Shown in pieces: positions 1-7,832 of a DNA stretch of 64,000 nucleotides; position 1 is the first letter of the stretch, and the number at the start of each line of letters is the position of its first letter. Below the pieces are notes generated by a model. That model was not told the DNA's origin. It saw only the letters and a program-made list of their open reading frames with translations, and searched no databases. The DNA is from Gemmata palustris (GTDB taxonomy: Bacteria; Planctomycetota; Planctomycetia; Gemmatales; Gemmataceae). Location: NCBI RefSeq assembly GCF_017939745.1, contig NZ_JAGKQQ010000001.1:62001-126000 (forward strand), written 5' to 3'. The position numbers were made by a program, and so were the translations under genes.

Positions 1-120
1 CAGTAGCGGAAGGCCGGTTATCGTGACGCCTTCACGAGCGCGATCATCCGTGCAGAGGAGTCTATCGCAGCATCGATACATGGGAGAAGCAACCTGGTGG
101 GCCCCTCACGAGAATATTTC

Positions 121-1191
121 TCACGGCTCGGATTCGGGAGTGTAGGTGTGAAGCATCTTGCGCACGGTCGCCCGGGTCATTCCCAGCCAACGGGCCGCGT
201 GGATCTGGCGCCCACGGAGTTGGCGGAGCACTTCGGCGAGCAGCGCCGGTTCGAGCACCTGCATCAGCTCTCGAAAGAGGTCGCCCGACCCGGGTTCTTG
301 CGGGGGACAGCGTTCGCGCACCCATTCCACAATCAGTGCCCTCAATTCTCCGAGCACCTGAATGGTCTGGACTTGGAGAGGGAGGTGCTCGGGGGCAATC
401 GGGCCACCGTCCGCGCGGGCAAACGCGCGCAGCAAAGTGTTCCGTAATTCGAGCACGTTCCCGGGCCACGGGCGCGACTGAAGTGCGGACAGCGCGCCGG
501 GTGTGAGGTGACCACCCGGTACCCCATTCGAGAAGATCAATAGGAAGCGTTCGGCCAGGTCCGGGATGTCCTCGACCCGGTCCCGGAGCGGGGGAAGCCA
601 CAGGGACGCGACGCTCAACCGCTCGAACAGACCGCGGTGCAACCGACCGGCCCGAACCGCGGCCCTGGGATCGGGACCGACCGCGGCGATGAGTCGCGGG
701 TCCGTCGGGCGTGGCGCCGAGCTTCCGACCGGCCACACCTCGCGGCGCTCGAGGACGCGGAGCAGTTGGATTTGCCAGGAAAGCGGAAGCGATTCGAGGT
801 CGCCCACGAACAGGGTGCCCCCGTCGGCCTCCGAGAGTCGCCCGCGCGGCCCGTCAACAGCCCCGAAAAGCTGCTCCCCGCTATCCGTCAGTTCCGAGGT
901 GTCGAGGTATGACACGAACGAGCGATCGCACTGCGCCCCGTTCGCGTGGATCGCGCGGGCCGCAAGTTCCGTTTCGGTACCCGGTTCCCCGAGGACGAGG
1001 ACACACGCGCGCGCGTGCGCGAGGAGCGCGATCCTCTTGTACACCGCTTGCATCGCGGGGCTGGTGCCGACGAGGGCGCCGGGCACGGGTTCGGTCTCAC
1101 TCGCGCCCAATCCGGGGCGCGGAACCGTGTGCTCGTTCCCGCGCGGTGGGTGCGCGTGGGGCTCAATGGGCGGTGTTCGGAGTGCGGCCAT
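121..1191 (-). CDS. Degenerate sigma-54 activator-like regulator (AAA+ plus Fis-type HTH)
   Basis: 356 aa. Residues about 39-265 align by eye with the central ATPase domain of sigma-54 enhancer-binding proteins (VGTSPAMQAVYKRI, then GGTLF, LLRVLERREVWPVG and LPPLRDRVEDIP). The C-terminus (about 315-350) is a Fis-like helix-turn-helix (AARWLGMTRATVRKM). The catalytic parts are lost: Walker A reads GEPGTETE (residues 68-75) where the family has GESGTGKE, so the lysine is missing; Walker B reads TLFVGDL instead of TLFLDEI; and the GAFTGA loop that contacts sigma-54 is deleted between EQLFG and RGRLSEADGG. There is no receiver or GAF domain in front. I infer a DNA-binding protein unable to hydrolyse ATP or open sigma-54 promoters, perhaps an antagonist or a relic. 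Family membership is clear; the role is unknown. Confidence 0.75.
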   Translation of the reverse strand: MAALRTPPIEPHAHPPRGNEHTVPRPGLGASETEPVPGALVGTSPAMQAVYKRIALLAHARACVLVLGEPGTETELAARAIHANGAQCDRSFVSYLDTSELTDSGEQLFGAVDGPRGRLSEADGGTLFVGDLESLPLSWQIQLLRVLERREVWPVGSSAPRPTDPRLIAAVGPDPRAAVRAGRLHRGLFERLSVASLWLPPLRDRVEDIPDLAERFLLIFSNGVPGGHLTPGALSALQSRPWPGNVLELRNTLLRAFARADGGPIAPEHLPLQVQTIQVLGELRALIVEWVRERCPPQEPGSGDLFRELMQVLEPALLAEVLRQLRGRQIHAARWLGMTRATVRKMLHTYTPESEP

Positions 1192-1558
1192 GCGCTAACC
1201 GGTGTGGGGCACCGACTCGCTCGGGGCAGGCGAAGGGGCAGCAAGGGCGGACAAATCAAACGGCTTTCCCCGCACAGTACGCGGTGCCTTTAGTGGGCAC
1301 CGGCTCGCACCACGAGGCCGACCGGCAACTGGACGATCGGGCCTTGCGTTCGTGAGCTGGTCGATCACCGTGGGCCAGTTCACGAACGTTACGGGATTGG
1401 GTACGACAACCGGGGCCGACTGCGGCCCATCCACCCCCGATCTTCGCTGTCTTTACCACCCCGCGGCGCACATCAAGCAGGGGGGCCGCCCAGCGCAGTG
1501 CTTACGGGTGCCCCGACAACGGGGCGGTCATCCTGCGACTTCTCTCGTGCTCAAAATG
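1192..1558. other. Intergenic region, no convincing gene
   Basis: The 367 bp between two minus-strand genes contain only short overlapping open frames with arginine-rich, non-family-like translations. A 79-codon minus-strand frame ending at 1195 begins with a plausible hydrophobic stretch (VVVPNPVTFVNWPTVID) and then loses protein character, so it may be a gene remnant. No RNA gene or clear terminator was recognised. Confidence 0.4.
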
Positions 1559-1990
1559 CTACCAAAGCTCAAACGGCTCCAACTCGGTTGCCCTTTCAAT
1601 GGTGACTCTCAGTGGCGTCGTTGTAGCGTCCCGGTACCGCCCCTCGAGTACATCAGGGGCCTTTTCTGGATAGCTCGAGCCCTTCGACCCATCCGGCCAG
1701 AACACAGTAACGACGTAGTTACCGACCGGTGCCCCATCGTGCCGCTCAAAGGTCGTCAATCGGAACGTGCCGTCGGGTTCGACAACGGCCGTAGAGACAT
1801 TGCGCGGACCACCGTCCGTTCGTGGGTGGAACACAATGTGAGCACCGGCGGCCGGTTCTCCGCGCAAGAAAACCCTTCCACTCACGGCAACGCACGGCCC
1901 CGCTTTAGTCTCGATCAAGTGGCACCAGGCGGTGAACAGAACCACGCCGCCAACCCCGACAGCGAGTGTGCGATAATCAGGCACGCGCAC
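1559..1990 (-). CDS. Small secreted protein with carboxypeptidase-regulatory-like domain
   Basis: 143 aa. A hydrophobic N-terminal segment (TLAVGVGGVVLFTAWC) suggests export or membrane anchoring. The Cys after TAW could be a lipidation site but the lipobox is not canonical. The rest has the look of the small beta-sandwich proteins common in planctomycetes: VSGRVFLRGEPAAGAHIVFHP, then PDGTFRLTTFERHDGAPVGNY, ending in ELEPFELW. It resembles the lipoprotein at 10898-11344 (same V-x-G-x-V start, same ELEPFEL end), so the two are probably distant paralogues. In this group such genes usually accompany DUF1559 genes. Molecular function unknown. Confidence 0.75.
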   Translation of the reverse strand: MRVPDYRTLAVGVGGVVLFTAWCHLIETKAGPCVAVSGRVFLRGEPAAGAHIVFHPRTDGGPRNVSTAVVEPDGTFRLTTFERHDGAPVGNYVVTVFWPDGSKGSSYPEKAPDVLEGRYRDATTTPLRVTIERATELEPFELW

Positions 1991-2090
1991 CCCTACTTTT
2001 CTCGGAAGCCCTTGCCGTCCGCGGTGACAGAATCCTCGCTCTCAGAAGTCCACCTGGCGTAAACGGCCGATCGCGCGAATACAAGACACC

Positions 2091-2160
2091 AAGAAGCCGT
2101 GGCGTGAAACAGGTCGGCCTTAATTTCAGAAGTAATCGGCTTCATACGCCACGGCTTCTT
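2091..2160. repeat. 15-bp perfect inverted repeat with 40-nt loop
   Basis: The arm AAGAAGCCGTGGCGT (2091-2105) is exactly complementary to 2146-2160. The loop is AT-richer than its surroundings. The repeat lies between the starts and ends of two minus-strand genes (1990 and 2363) and has no T-tract expected of a simple terminator. It could be a transcript-end structure or a small palindromic intergenic element. Confidence 0.7.
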
Positions 2161-2362
2161 GTTCCAACGAGAGTTGGCACTCAGCCGCCACGAGCAGCGT
2201 TCGGAAGCCCGCGATCTCGCGGATCGTTGGCGGCGCATTTGACAACGGTACGATCGCCGGCCGGGTCGCAAGAAGGCTACGAGCGCATGGCAAACGAGAG
2301 CACCGTCCAGTGCATGCGGGCCGCTCGGGTAGCGGGGAAGAAGCTCAAGCGCGCGGTGCCGT

Positions 2363-3925
2363 TCACTTCTTCGGGTCAGTTTTACTCGCTTCTTCGGCGC
2401 TGAGCAGGCCGTCCTTATCGAGGTCGAGCTTGTCGAACACGTCGGCCGGGCCGGTGAACTCGCGCCGGGACACGTCCCCGTCGCCGTTCCGGTCCATCGC
2501 CTTGAACCACGCCGGCCCCGGTCGCGGCGCGCGACCGAGCGGGGCCGCGGGTTGCCCACGACTAACCACCGCGACGAACTGGCGGGGCAATTTGGTTCGA
2601 TCGAGAGCACCGTTGGTAACACACCCCGCCGCTGTGAGCCGGTCCCACCCGGCCCGCAGTTCGCGGAACGCGAGCGCACCGTCGTGGTCCGCGTCCAAGA
2701 TCTCGAACAGCCCGGGACCGAGATCGAGGACCGAGACCAGGACGTGCGCTGCGGCGAAAGCGTCTTGGAGGTCGAGCCACGCGACCAGTTCTTTTTCCGA
2801 GAGCCGGCCGTCGCCGTCGCGGTCCGCGGTCGCCAGCACGGCCCTCATCGGCGACGGCTTGGGTTTGGCGGCCTCGTCCGCGGTGAGGACCCCGTCACGG
2901 TCCGCGTCCGCGGCGGCGAACTGAGCGAGGAACCGCTTACGGGCCGCGCCCACTTGCTCCCCCACCCGCCCCCCGTCGGCGCGCAGGTCGAGCCGGACGT
3001 GCCCCTTTTCCCACCGCACCCCTTCACCACTCTTAACGCCCGTGGACGCGCCGAGCCGGAGGTGCCATGTGGCGTCGGCCGGGAGCTTCCGCCAGCCCGC
3101 AAGTTCCGTCGCGGACAGTTTCCCGTTCCCGTCGGTGTCGAGTTTCGCGAACGCCGCCGACTCGAAGTCGCTCTCCTTCGCATCGAGTGCGCCGTCCGCG
3201 TTCGCGTCCCGGCGGCGAATTAGTTCGCTCGCCCAGTGTGCATTGGAAGCATTCGCCGACAATACCAATGCCGGGAACACCGGGGCGGGAGCCGGTTCCG
3301 CACCGGGCGGGGCCAAGCGAGTCGTCCCGGCCGCGCCAGGGTAGGCGGCCCGCGCCACTAACTCGCCCGGGGTTACGAGTTCGTCGTCGTTGGCGTCGAT
3401 TTTGCGCAGAGCCGAGGGTGCGTTCTTGAATTCCTTTTCGGTCACCCGTCCGTCCCCGTCGGCGTCGAGTGCCTTCACCAGTGCCGCGGTGAGTTTGTCG
3501 GTACCCGGTGCGGTCCCGGCGCCGACCGTGACCCCGGCCCCGGCCCGCCGGTACCACGCAGCCAGTTCGTCCGGTGTCACCTTCTTGTCGCCGTTCGCGT
3601 CGAGTTCGCGGAACGGGGGCGGACCGCCCGCCTGGGGGCTCACTTGACCCCAGAGAACCTGGCGCACCCCGAACGCGGACGGCAGGCGCGCGGCCTCGAC
3701 CTCGGACAGTGCGGCATCGCCATTCGCGTCGTAGAACGCCAACAGCCGGTCAAAGGCCGCGTCCCACGCCGCCCCGACCGAGCGGCCGTCCACCTCTGCG
3801 AACAATTCGATGCGTACCGGGCGGTCACCCGCCAGCAGTACGAGTTCGACTGGCGCGGGCGAATCCACCGCGAAAAGGGGCGCACCGGCCCCGACCAAAA
3901 CCATCGTTGCAAGAACCCGGATCAC
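2363..3925 (-). CDS. Secreted EF-hand protein with eleven calcium-binding loops
   Basis: 520 aa from a GTG start whose first bases overlap the TGA of the DUF1501 gene (GTGA overlap). GAGGAG lies 6 nt upstream, which favours this start over the longer open frame. The N-terminus (VIRVLATMVLVGAGAPLFA) is a signal peptide. About eleven EF-hand loops follow, for example DANGDAALSEVE, DANGDKKVTPDE, DADGDGRVTEKE, DTDGNGKLSATE, DRDGDGRLSEKE, DADHDGALAFRE, DRNGDGDVSRRE and DLDKDGLLSAEE. The protein should bind many calcium ions outside the cytoplasm. It is last in the operon DUF1559-DUF1559-DUF1549-DUF1501-EF-hand, and coupled translation with DUF1501 suggests a joint role. Substrate or partner unknown. 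Confidence 0.85.
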   Translation of the reverse strand: MIRVLATMVLVGAGAPLFAVDSPAPVELVLLAGDRPVRIELFAEVDGRSVGAAWDAAFDRLLAFYDANGDAALSEVEAARLPSAFGVRQVLWGQVSPQAGGPPPFRELDANGDKKVTPDELAAWYRRAGAGVTVGAGTAPGTDKLTAALVKALDADGDGRVTEKEFKNAPSALRKIDANDDELVTPGELVARAAYPGAAGTTRLAPPGAEPAPAPVFPALVLSANASNAHWASELIRRRDANADGALDAKESDFESAAFAKLDTDGNGKLSATELAGWRKLPADATWHLRLGASTGVKSGEGVRWEKGHVRLDLRADGGRVGEQVGAARKRFLAQFAAADADRDGVLTADEAAKPKPSPMRAVLATADRDGDGRLSEKELVAWLDLQDAFAAAHVLVSVLDLGPGLFEILDADHDGALAFRELRAGWDRLTAAGCVTNGALDRTKLPRQFVAVVSRGQPAAPLGRAPRPGPAWFKAMDRNGDGDVSRREFTGPADVFDKLDLDKDGLLSAEEASKTDPKK

Positions 3926-5205
3926 AGTAGCTCCTCGATCGGTTTTGCGGACGGATCGGCGATGCGGATCGGGCGCCCGACGTTGGACATGTTTTGCTTC
4001 TGCGGGTCGATCCCGATCGCCTTGCACACGGTCGCCACGAGGTCCGGCACCTTGACCGGGGTCTCCTCGACCGTGGTACCGTCTGCGCTCGTCTTGCCGA
4101 CGGCCCGCCCGCCCTTGATCCCGCCGCCCGCCAGCACCGCGGCCCACGACGCGGGCCAGTGGTCGCGCCCGCTCCGGGCGTTGATCCGCGGGGTGCGCCC
4201 GAACTCGCCCATGCACACCACCACCGTCGAGTCGAGCAGCCCGCGGCTCTGGAGGTCCGCGAGCAGCGCGGCGAACCCGGCGTCGAGTGCCGCGGACAGG
4301 GGCTTCACCTGCTGGAAGTTGTTGTTGTGGGTGTCCCAGCCGCCGAGCGTGACTTCGACGAACGGCACGCCCCGTTCGACCAGCCGCCGCGCGAGTAAGC
4401 ACCCCTGGCCGAAAAGCGTGCGCCCGTAAGCGTCGCGAACCCGGTCCGGTTCCTTGTCCAGCTCGAACGCGGCCGCGGCCTCGGGCCGCATCAGCCGCAC
4501 GGCCTTGGCGGTGGCCGCCTGGAGCGCGTCCACCACCGGGGACGCGCGGCCCGTCTCGAACCGCTTCTCCAGCCCCGCGAGCAGTTCCACCCGGTCGTCG
4601 AGCGCCGCGGCTGTAACTCCCTTCGCCCGGTCCAGGTCGGGCACCGTCAGTTCGCCCGGCCCGGTCGCCGTTTCACCGATCGCCAGGGGCGCGAACTTGG
4701 GTCCGAGGAACCCGCCCCCGATGGCCGCAGTGCGCCCCGGGGCGACCGAAACGAACGCGGGCAGGTCGAGCGACTCGTTCACCAGTTCACGCGCGACCGC
4801 GGCCCCGACGTGCGGGAACTGGATCGGCCCTACCGGGGCGTACCCGGTCTTCGCGAATACGGTGGCCCGCCCGTGGTCCCCCTCTTTGCTCGTGAGCGAG
4901 CGGACGACGGCCAGATCCCGACCCCGGCCCGCGAGCTTCGGCAGGTGCTCGGAGATCCGCAGGCCCGGCACGGTCGTTTTGGTGTCCTTGAACTCCCCGC
5001 CGTTGTCGTGCCCGGGTTTCAGGTCCCACAGATCGATGGTCGCGGGGCCGCCGTTCATCCACAGTAGGATGACGGACTTCGTGCGCCGCGGGTCGCTGGC
5101 GGCGGCCGACGCGAGCGGGGCGAGCCAACCGGACGCACCGACCGCACCGGCGCACGAGGCCGCCCGCAGCAGATCGCGGCGCGAGGGCGTGAATGAAACG
5201 TTCAA
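3922..5205 (-). CDS. DUF1501 family protein (Tat-exported, sulfatase-fold-like)
   Basis: 427 aa. It starts with a twin-arginine-type signal (SRRDLLRAASCAGAVGASG) followed by a hydrophobic stretch ending in ASAAASD. Typical DUF1501 features follow: SVILLWMNGGPATIDLWDLKP near residue 45, VRSLTSKEGDH, VTLGGWDTHNNNF, MGEFGRTPRIN and GRDHWPASWAAVLAGGGI. DUF1501 proteins are numerous in planctomycetes and nearly always sit next to DUF1549/DUF1553 genes, as here (5221-6750, 15 bp away). They resemble the alkaline phosphatase/sulfatase superfamily, but no reaction is established. The stop overlaps the next gene's GTG. Confidence 0.93.
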   Translation of the reverse strand: MNVSFTPSRRDLLRAASCAGAVGASGWLAPLASAAASDPRRTKSVILLWMNGGPATIDLWDLKPGHDNGGEFKDTKTTVPGLRISEHLPKLAGRGRDLAVVRSLTSKEGDHGRATVFAKTGYAPVGPIQFPHVGAAVARELVNESLDLPAFVSVAPGRTAAIGGGFLGPKFAPLAIGETATGPGELTVPDLDRAKGVTAAALDDRVELLAGLEKRFETGRASPVVDALQAATAKAVRLMRPEAAAAFELDKEPDRVRDAYGRTLFGQGCLLARRLVERGVPFVEVTLGGWDTHNNNFQQVKPLSAALDAGFAALLADLQSRGLLDSTVVVCMGEFGRTPRINARSGRDHWPASWAAVLAGGGIKGGRAVGKTSADGTTVEETPVKVPDLVATVCKAIGIDPQKQNMSNVGRPIRIADPSAKPIEELL

Positions 5206-5220
5206 CGGGAACCTCGTGGG

Positions 5221-6750
5221 TCAGTGGTTGGTGTTGAACTCGCTGCTGTTCAGGAGCGCCCAGAACACGTCCCCAAGCGCCCCCTTCGGATCTTTGTGTG
5301 CCCCGCCCGACTCGACGTGCCGGACCAGTTGCGCGAGTTCCTCAGCCGCGGGCGGGCGCCCGAGGGCCGCGAAGAACAGGGTTTCGACCCGGCCCCGCGC
5401 GTCGAGGAACGGCGCGTCCGCCGCGGCCACGAGAGCGGGGCTGCGGGCCGGATCGGTCAGGTCGGCCGCGACCTGACCGTTGATGAGGGCCAGGGATTGT
5501 GTCACCGAGCGCTCGGCCTCGGCGGGCCGGTCGATCCGGAACCGCCCGGCGAACCGGCGGCGCTCCCGCGCGGCCTCGGCCGGGTCCAGGTCGGATCGCT
5601 CGGGCGGGTACCCCGCGGCGACCCGGAGGCTGTCGTACAGTTGCACCCCGGTCAGTCCGCGCACCGGTGCCCGGGCAAACAAGCGCGGGTCGCTCGGCGC
5701 TTTGCCCCTGGGTGCAGTGGACGCCAGTTGGTACGCGTGGGTCGTCGCGAGTGCGGTCGTCAGGTACTTCAGGTCGAACCCGCTGTCCGCGAACGCCCGC
5801 GCCAGTTCGTCGAGTAGCTCCGGGTGGCTGGCCGGGTTCTGCCCGCTCAGGTCGTCGAGCGGCTCGATCAGGCCGGTACCGAAGAACTCGGCCCAGAGCC
5901 GGTTCGCCGCGTTCTTGGCGAAGTACGGGTTGTCCCGCGCCGTCACCCACGCGGCCAGCGCTCGCGGTCCGGTCGAAGGGGCCACGCGCTCCGGCCACTT
6001 GGGTTCCTCGTCCGAAAGGAACACCGGGGTCGCGGTCCGTTTCGTGTTCGGGACCGCCAGCTCGAGCGGCCCCTCCTCGGTGGGCTTGGCGAAGAACGCG
6101 GCGGTCTGCCAGAACTGGTCCCGGGTCCAGCGTGCGAACGGGTGGTCGTGGCACTGGGCACAGTCCAGGTTCACCCCGAGGAACGCGCGCGTGGTGCTGG
6201 CCGCGAGGTTCTCGGGCAGGTACTCGGACGCCGAATAGAAGAACCGCCACGGCCCGGTGCGCTCGGCCCGTTCCGGCGGCGCGAGCAGCTCGATCGCGAG
6301 TTTGTCGTAGGGTGTGTTCGAGCGGAGCCGCTCGGCGAGCCAGTCCTCGATCTCCTCGGCCAACCGTGAATACTCGCCCGTTTCCGACTGGGGAACCCAC
6401 GTGCGCCGCCAGAACGCGGCCGCGTGCCGGGTGTGCGCGCCGGTGCCGACCAGTTGGCGCACCAACTCGGCCCGCTTGTTGGGCGCGCGGTCCGCGACGA
6501 ACCCCCTCGCCTCGGCAGCCGTGGGGATACGGCCGACGAGGTCGAGATAGGCCCGACGCGCAAACGTCGCGTCGTCGATCACGGGCGCGGGGGCAACCTT
6601 GGCCCGCTCCCAGCCGGCGGCGAGGCGCGCGTCGATCTTCGCGGCGAGCGCTCCCGGGTCCGGTCGCGAATCGGCACCGGCCGCGGGTACTGAGCATGCG
6701 ATCAGAATCAGTACGAGCGCGATCCGCCGCACGTCAGAAGTCGTTGGCAT
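5221..6750 (-). CDS. DUF1549 and DUF1553 domain protein with CxxCH motif
   Basis: 509 aa. A signal peptide (VLILIACSVPAAGA) is followed by the DUF1549 domain (FARRAYLDLVGRIPTAAEA near residue 65) and the DUF1553 domain in the second half (LWAEFFGTGLIEPLDDLS, ALINGQVA, FWALLNSSEF at the end). NLDCAQCHDHPF near residue 200 contains a CxxCH motif able to bind c-type haem, and is a constant feature of DUF1549. Family members often carry a separate cytochrome domain; this one is short and lacks it. Its start overlaps the stop of the DUF1559 gene at 6734 by 17 bp, so it is part of the same operon. DUF1549/1553 and DUF1501 probably act together in the periplasm; function unproven. Confidence 0.92.
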   Translation of the reverse strand: MPTTSDVRRIALVLILIACSVPAAGADSRPDPGALAAKIDARLAAGWERAKVAPAPVIDDATFARRAYLDLVGRIPTAAEARGFVADRAPNKRAELVRQLVGTGAHTRHAAAFWRRTWVPQSETGEYSRLAEEIEDWLAERLRSNTPYDKLAIELLAPPERAERTGPWRFFYSASEYLPENLAASTTRAFLGVNLDCAQCHDHPFARWTRDQFWQTAAFFAKPTEEGPLELAVPNTKRTATPVFLSDEEPKWPERVAPSTGPRALAAWVTARDNPYFAKNAANRLWAEFFGTGLIEPLDDLSGQNPASHPELLDELARAFADSGFDLKYLTTALATTHAYQLASTAPRGKAPSDPRLFARAPVRGLTGVQLYDSLRVAAGYPPERSDLDPAEAARERRRFAGRFRIDRPAEAERSVTQSLALINGQVAADLTDPARSPALVAAADAPFLDARGRVETLFFAALGRPPAAEELAQLVRHVESGGAHKDPKGALGDVFWALLNSSEFNTNH

Positions 6751-7705
6751 CGAGTACCTCGCCTCCGGCCCGACTACCGAGCGCCTTGTACAGCGTGAGC
6801 GGGATCGTGTCCTTCACGAACTTTACCGACCCGTCGCAGAACACGAAATTCACCCCGCCCGGGTGGACGCTGCGGAACCCGAACGCGCCCTGCTCGTACC
6901 AGTCCGCGTTGTTCGGGTTCGAGTGCTTGGAGTCGAACGTGTTGGGCGCTGTGTTCGTGGAGATAAACCCGCGAGGGTAGTGCCCGCGCCCCCACACGGT
7001 GTTGCCGGTCAGCGGCTTGCCGGCGAACTGCTTGTCCTTGTCGGAATGGATCATACCCTTCAGACAGTAGTGGGCGTCGCCCGCGAGGATCGTCTGCGCG
7101 GTGCCGTCGGTGACGTGGGCGAACGTGACCGCGCCCTGCTTGGCGTTGACGATCGGGCCGTCGTGCCACCCGCCGGACCCGCCGGTCAGGTTGCCCCCGT
7201 TCTCCTTGTCCCGGTCGTTGTTCCCGCCGCTCCAGGCATAGCTCGACCAGCCCGGTCCGGGCGGGGCCTCGGGCGCGGGCATCGCGGGCGAGAGGAACAC
7301 CTTCGGGCGCGTCTCGGTGACGCGCTTGTTGCTCCACCCGTCCTTGTCCGCGTCGGTGTCGTCGTCCGGGGACAGGGCCGGGTCGTATTTCTTGAACAGT
7401 TCGCCCTCCCCGACGTAGGGGAGGATGGCTACGAACCCGCTGTAGAACGTGTGGAACCGCGGGTCCGCGGTGCCTTTGGGCTGAGTGTTGTCGTGGAACG
7501 TGCCGTAGGGCAGCCGGCCGTGATCCTTGACGTGTTCTGCCACGCCCATGCCGATCTTGCGCAGGTTGTCTTGGGACGCCTTGAGTGCGGCCTCGGTGCG
7601 GGCGGCTTGCACGGCCGGCAGCACGAGTCCCGTCGCGACGAACGCGACGAGGATCACGACCAGCAACTCGGCCCGGGTGAGTCCCGGGCGGTTCATCCGT
7701 GTCAT
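6734..7705 (-). CDS. DUF1559 prepilin-like protein
   Basis: 323 aa from the ATG at 7705, preceded by GGAA. The N-terminus NRPGLTRAELLVVILVAFVATG is a type IV pilin-like signal: cleavage is expected after Gly, and Glu is at position +5. ALKASQDNLRKIGMGVAEH and the C-terminal HPGGVNFVFCDGSVKFV are hallmarks of the DUF1559 family (also called SBP_bac_10-like), which is greatly expanded in planctomycetes. The usual [12 protein letters not shown] core is diverged here (AELLVVILVAFVA). It overlaps the downstream DUF1549 gene and is separated from its paralogue (7833-8852) by a large palindrome. A pseudopilin-type envelope role is inferred; the substrate is unknown. Confidence 0.9.
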   Translation of the reverse strand: MTRMNRPGLTRAELLVVILVAFVATGLVLPAVQAARTEAALKASQDNLRKIGMGVAEHVKDHGRLPYGTFHDNTQPKGTADPRFHTFYSGFVAILPYVGEGELFKKYDPALSPDDDTDADKDGWSNKRVTETRPKVFLSPAMPAPEAPPGPGWSSYAWSGGNNDRDKENGGNLTGGSGGWHDGPIVNAKQGAVTFAHVTDGTAQTILAGDAHYCLKGMIHSDKDKQFAGKPLTGNTVWGRGHYPRGFISTNTAPNTFDSKHSNPNNADWYEQGAFGFRSVHPGGVNFVFCDGSVKFVKDTIPLTLYKALGSRAGGEVLDANDF

Positions 7706-7731
7706 GTGTGAGTTCCGGTTGGAGTGGGTTG

Positions 7732-7832
7732 TACCAAATCGAACTGATCCGCAACTATCGACCGAGTCGCAACCATGTTGCTGCAATCACTTGCAGCAAC
7801 ATGGTTGCACAACAGGTCGGTCCGATTTGGTA
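7732..7832. repeat. Nested palindrome between two DUF1559 genes
   Basis: An inner perfect 18-bp inverted repeat (7769-7786 against 7791-7808, loop TCAC; the arm begins GCAACCATG) is enclosed by an outer 10-bp perfect pair, TACCAAATCG (7732-7741) with its complement at 7823-7832. Almost the whole 127-bp space between the two genes is taken up. In the operon transcript this would fold into a very stable hairpin after the first DUF1559 stop. It may be an attenuator, an RNA-processing site or a small inserted element. Confidence 0.8.

Noticed and set aside
1202-2062. Plus-strand 286-codon open frame
   Set aside because: It is a shadow of the minus-strand gene 1559-1990 and contains no recognisable motif.
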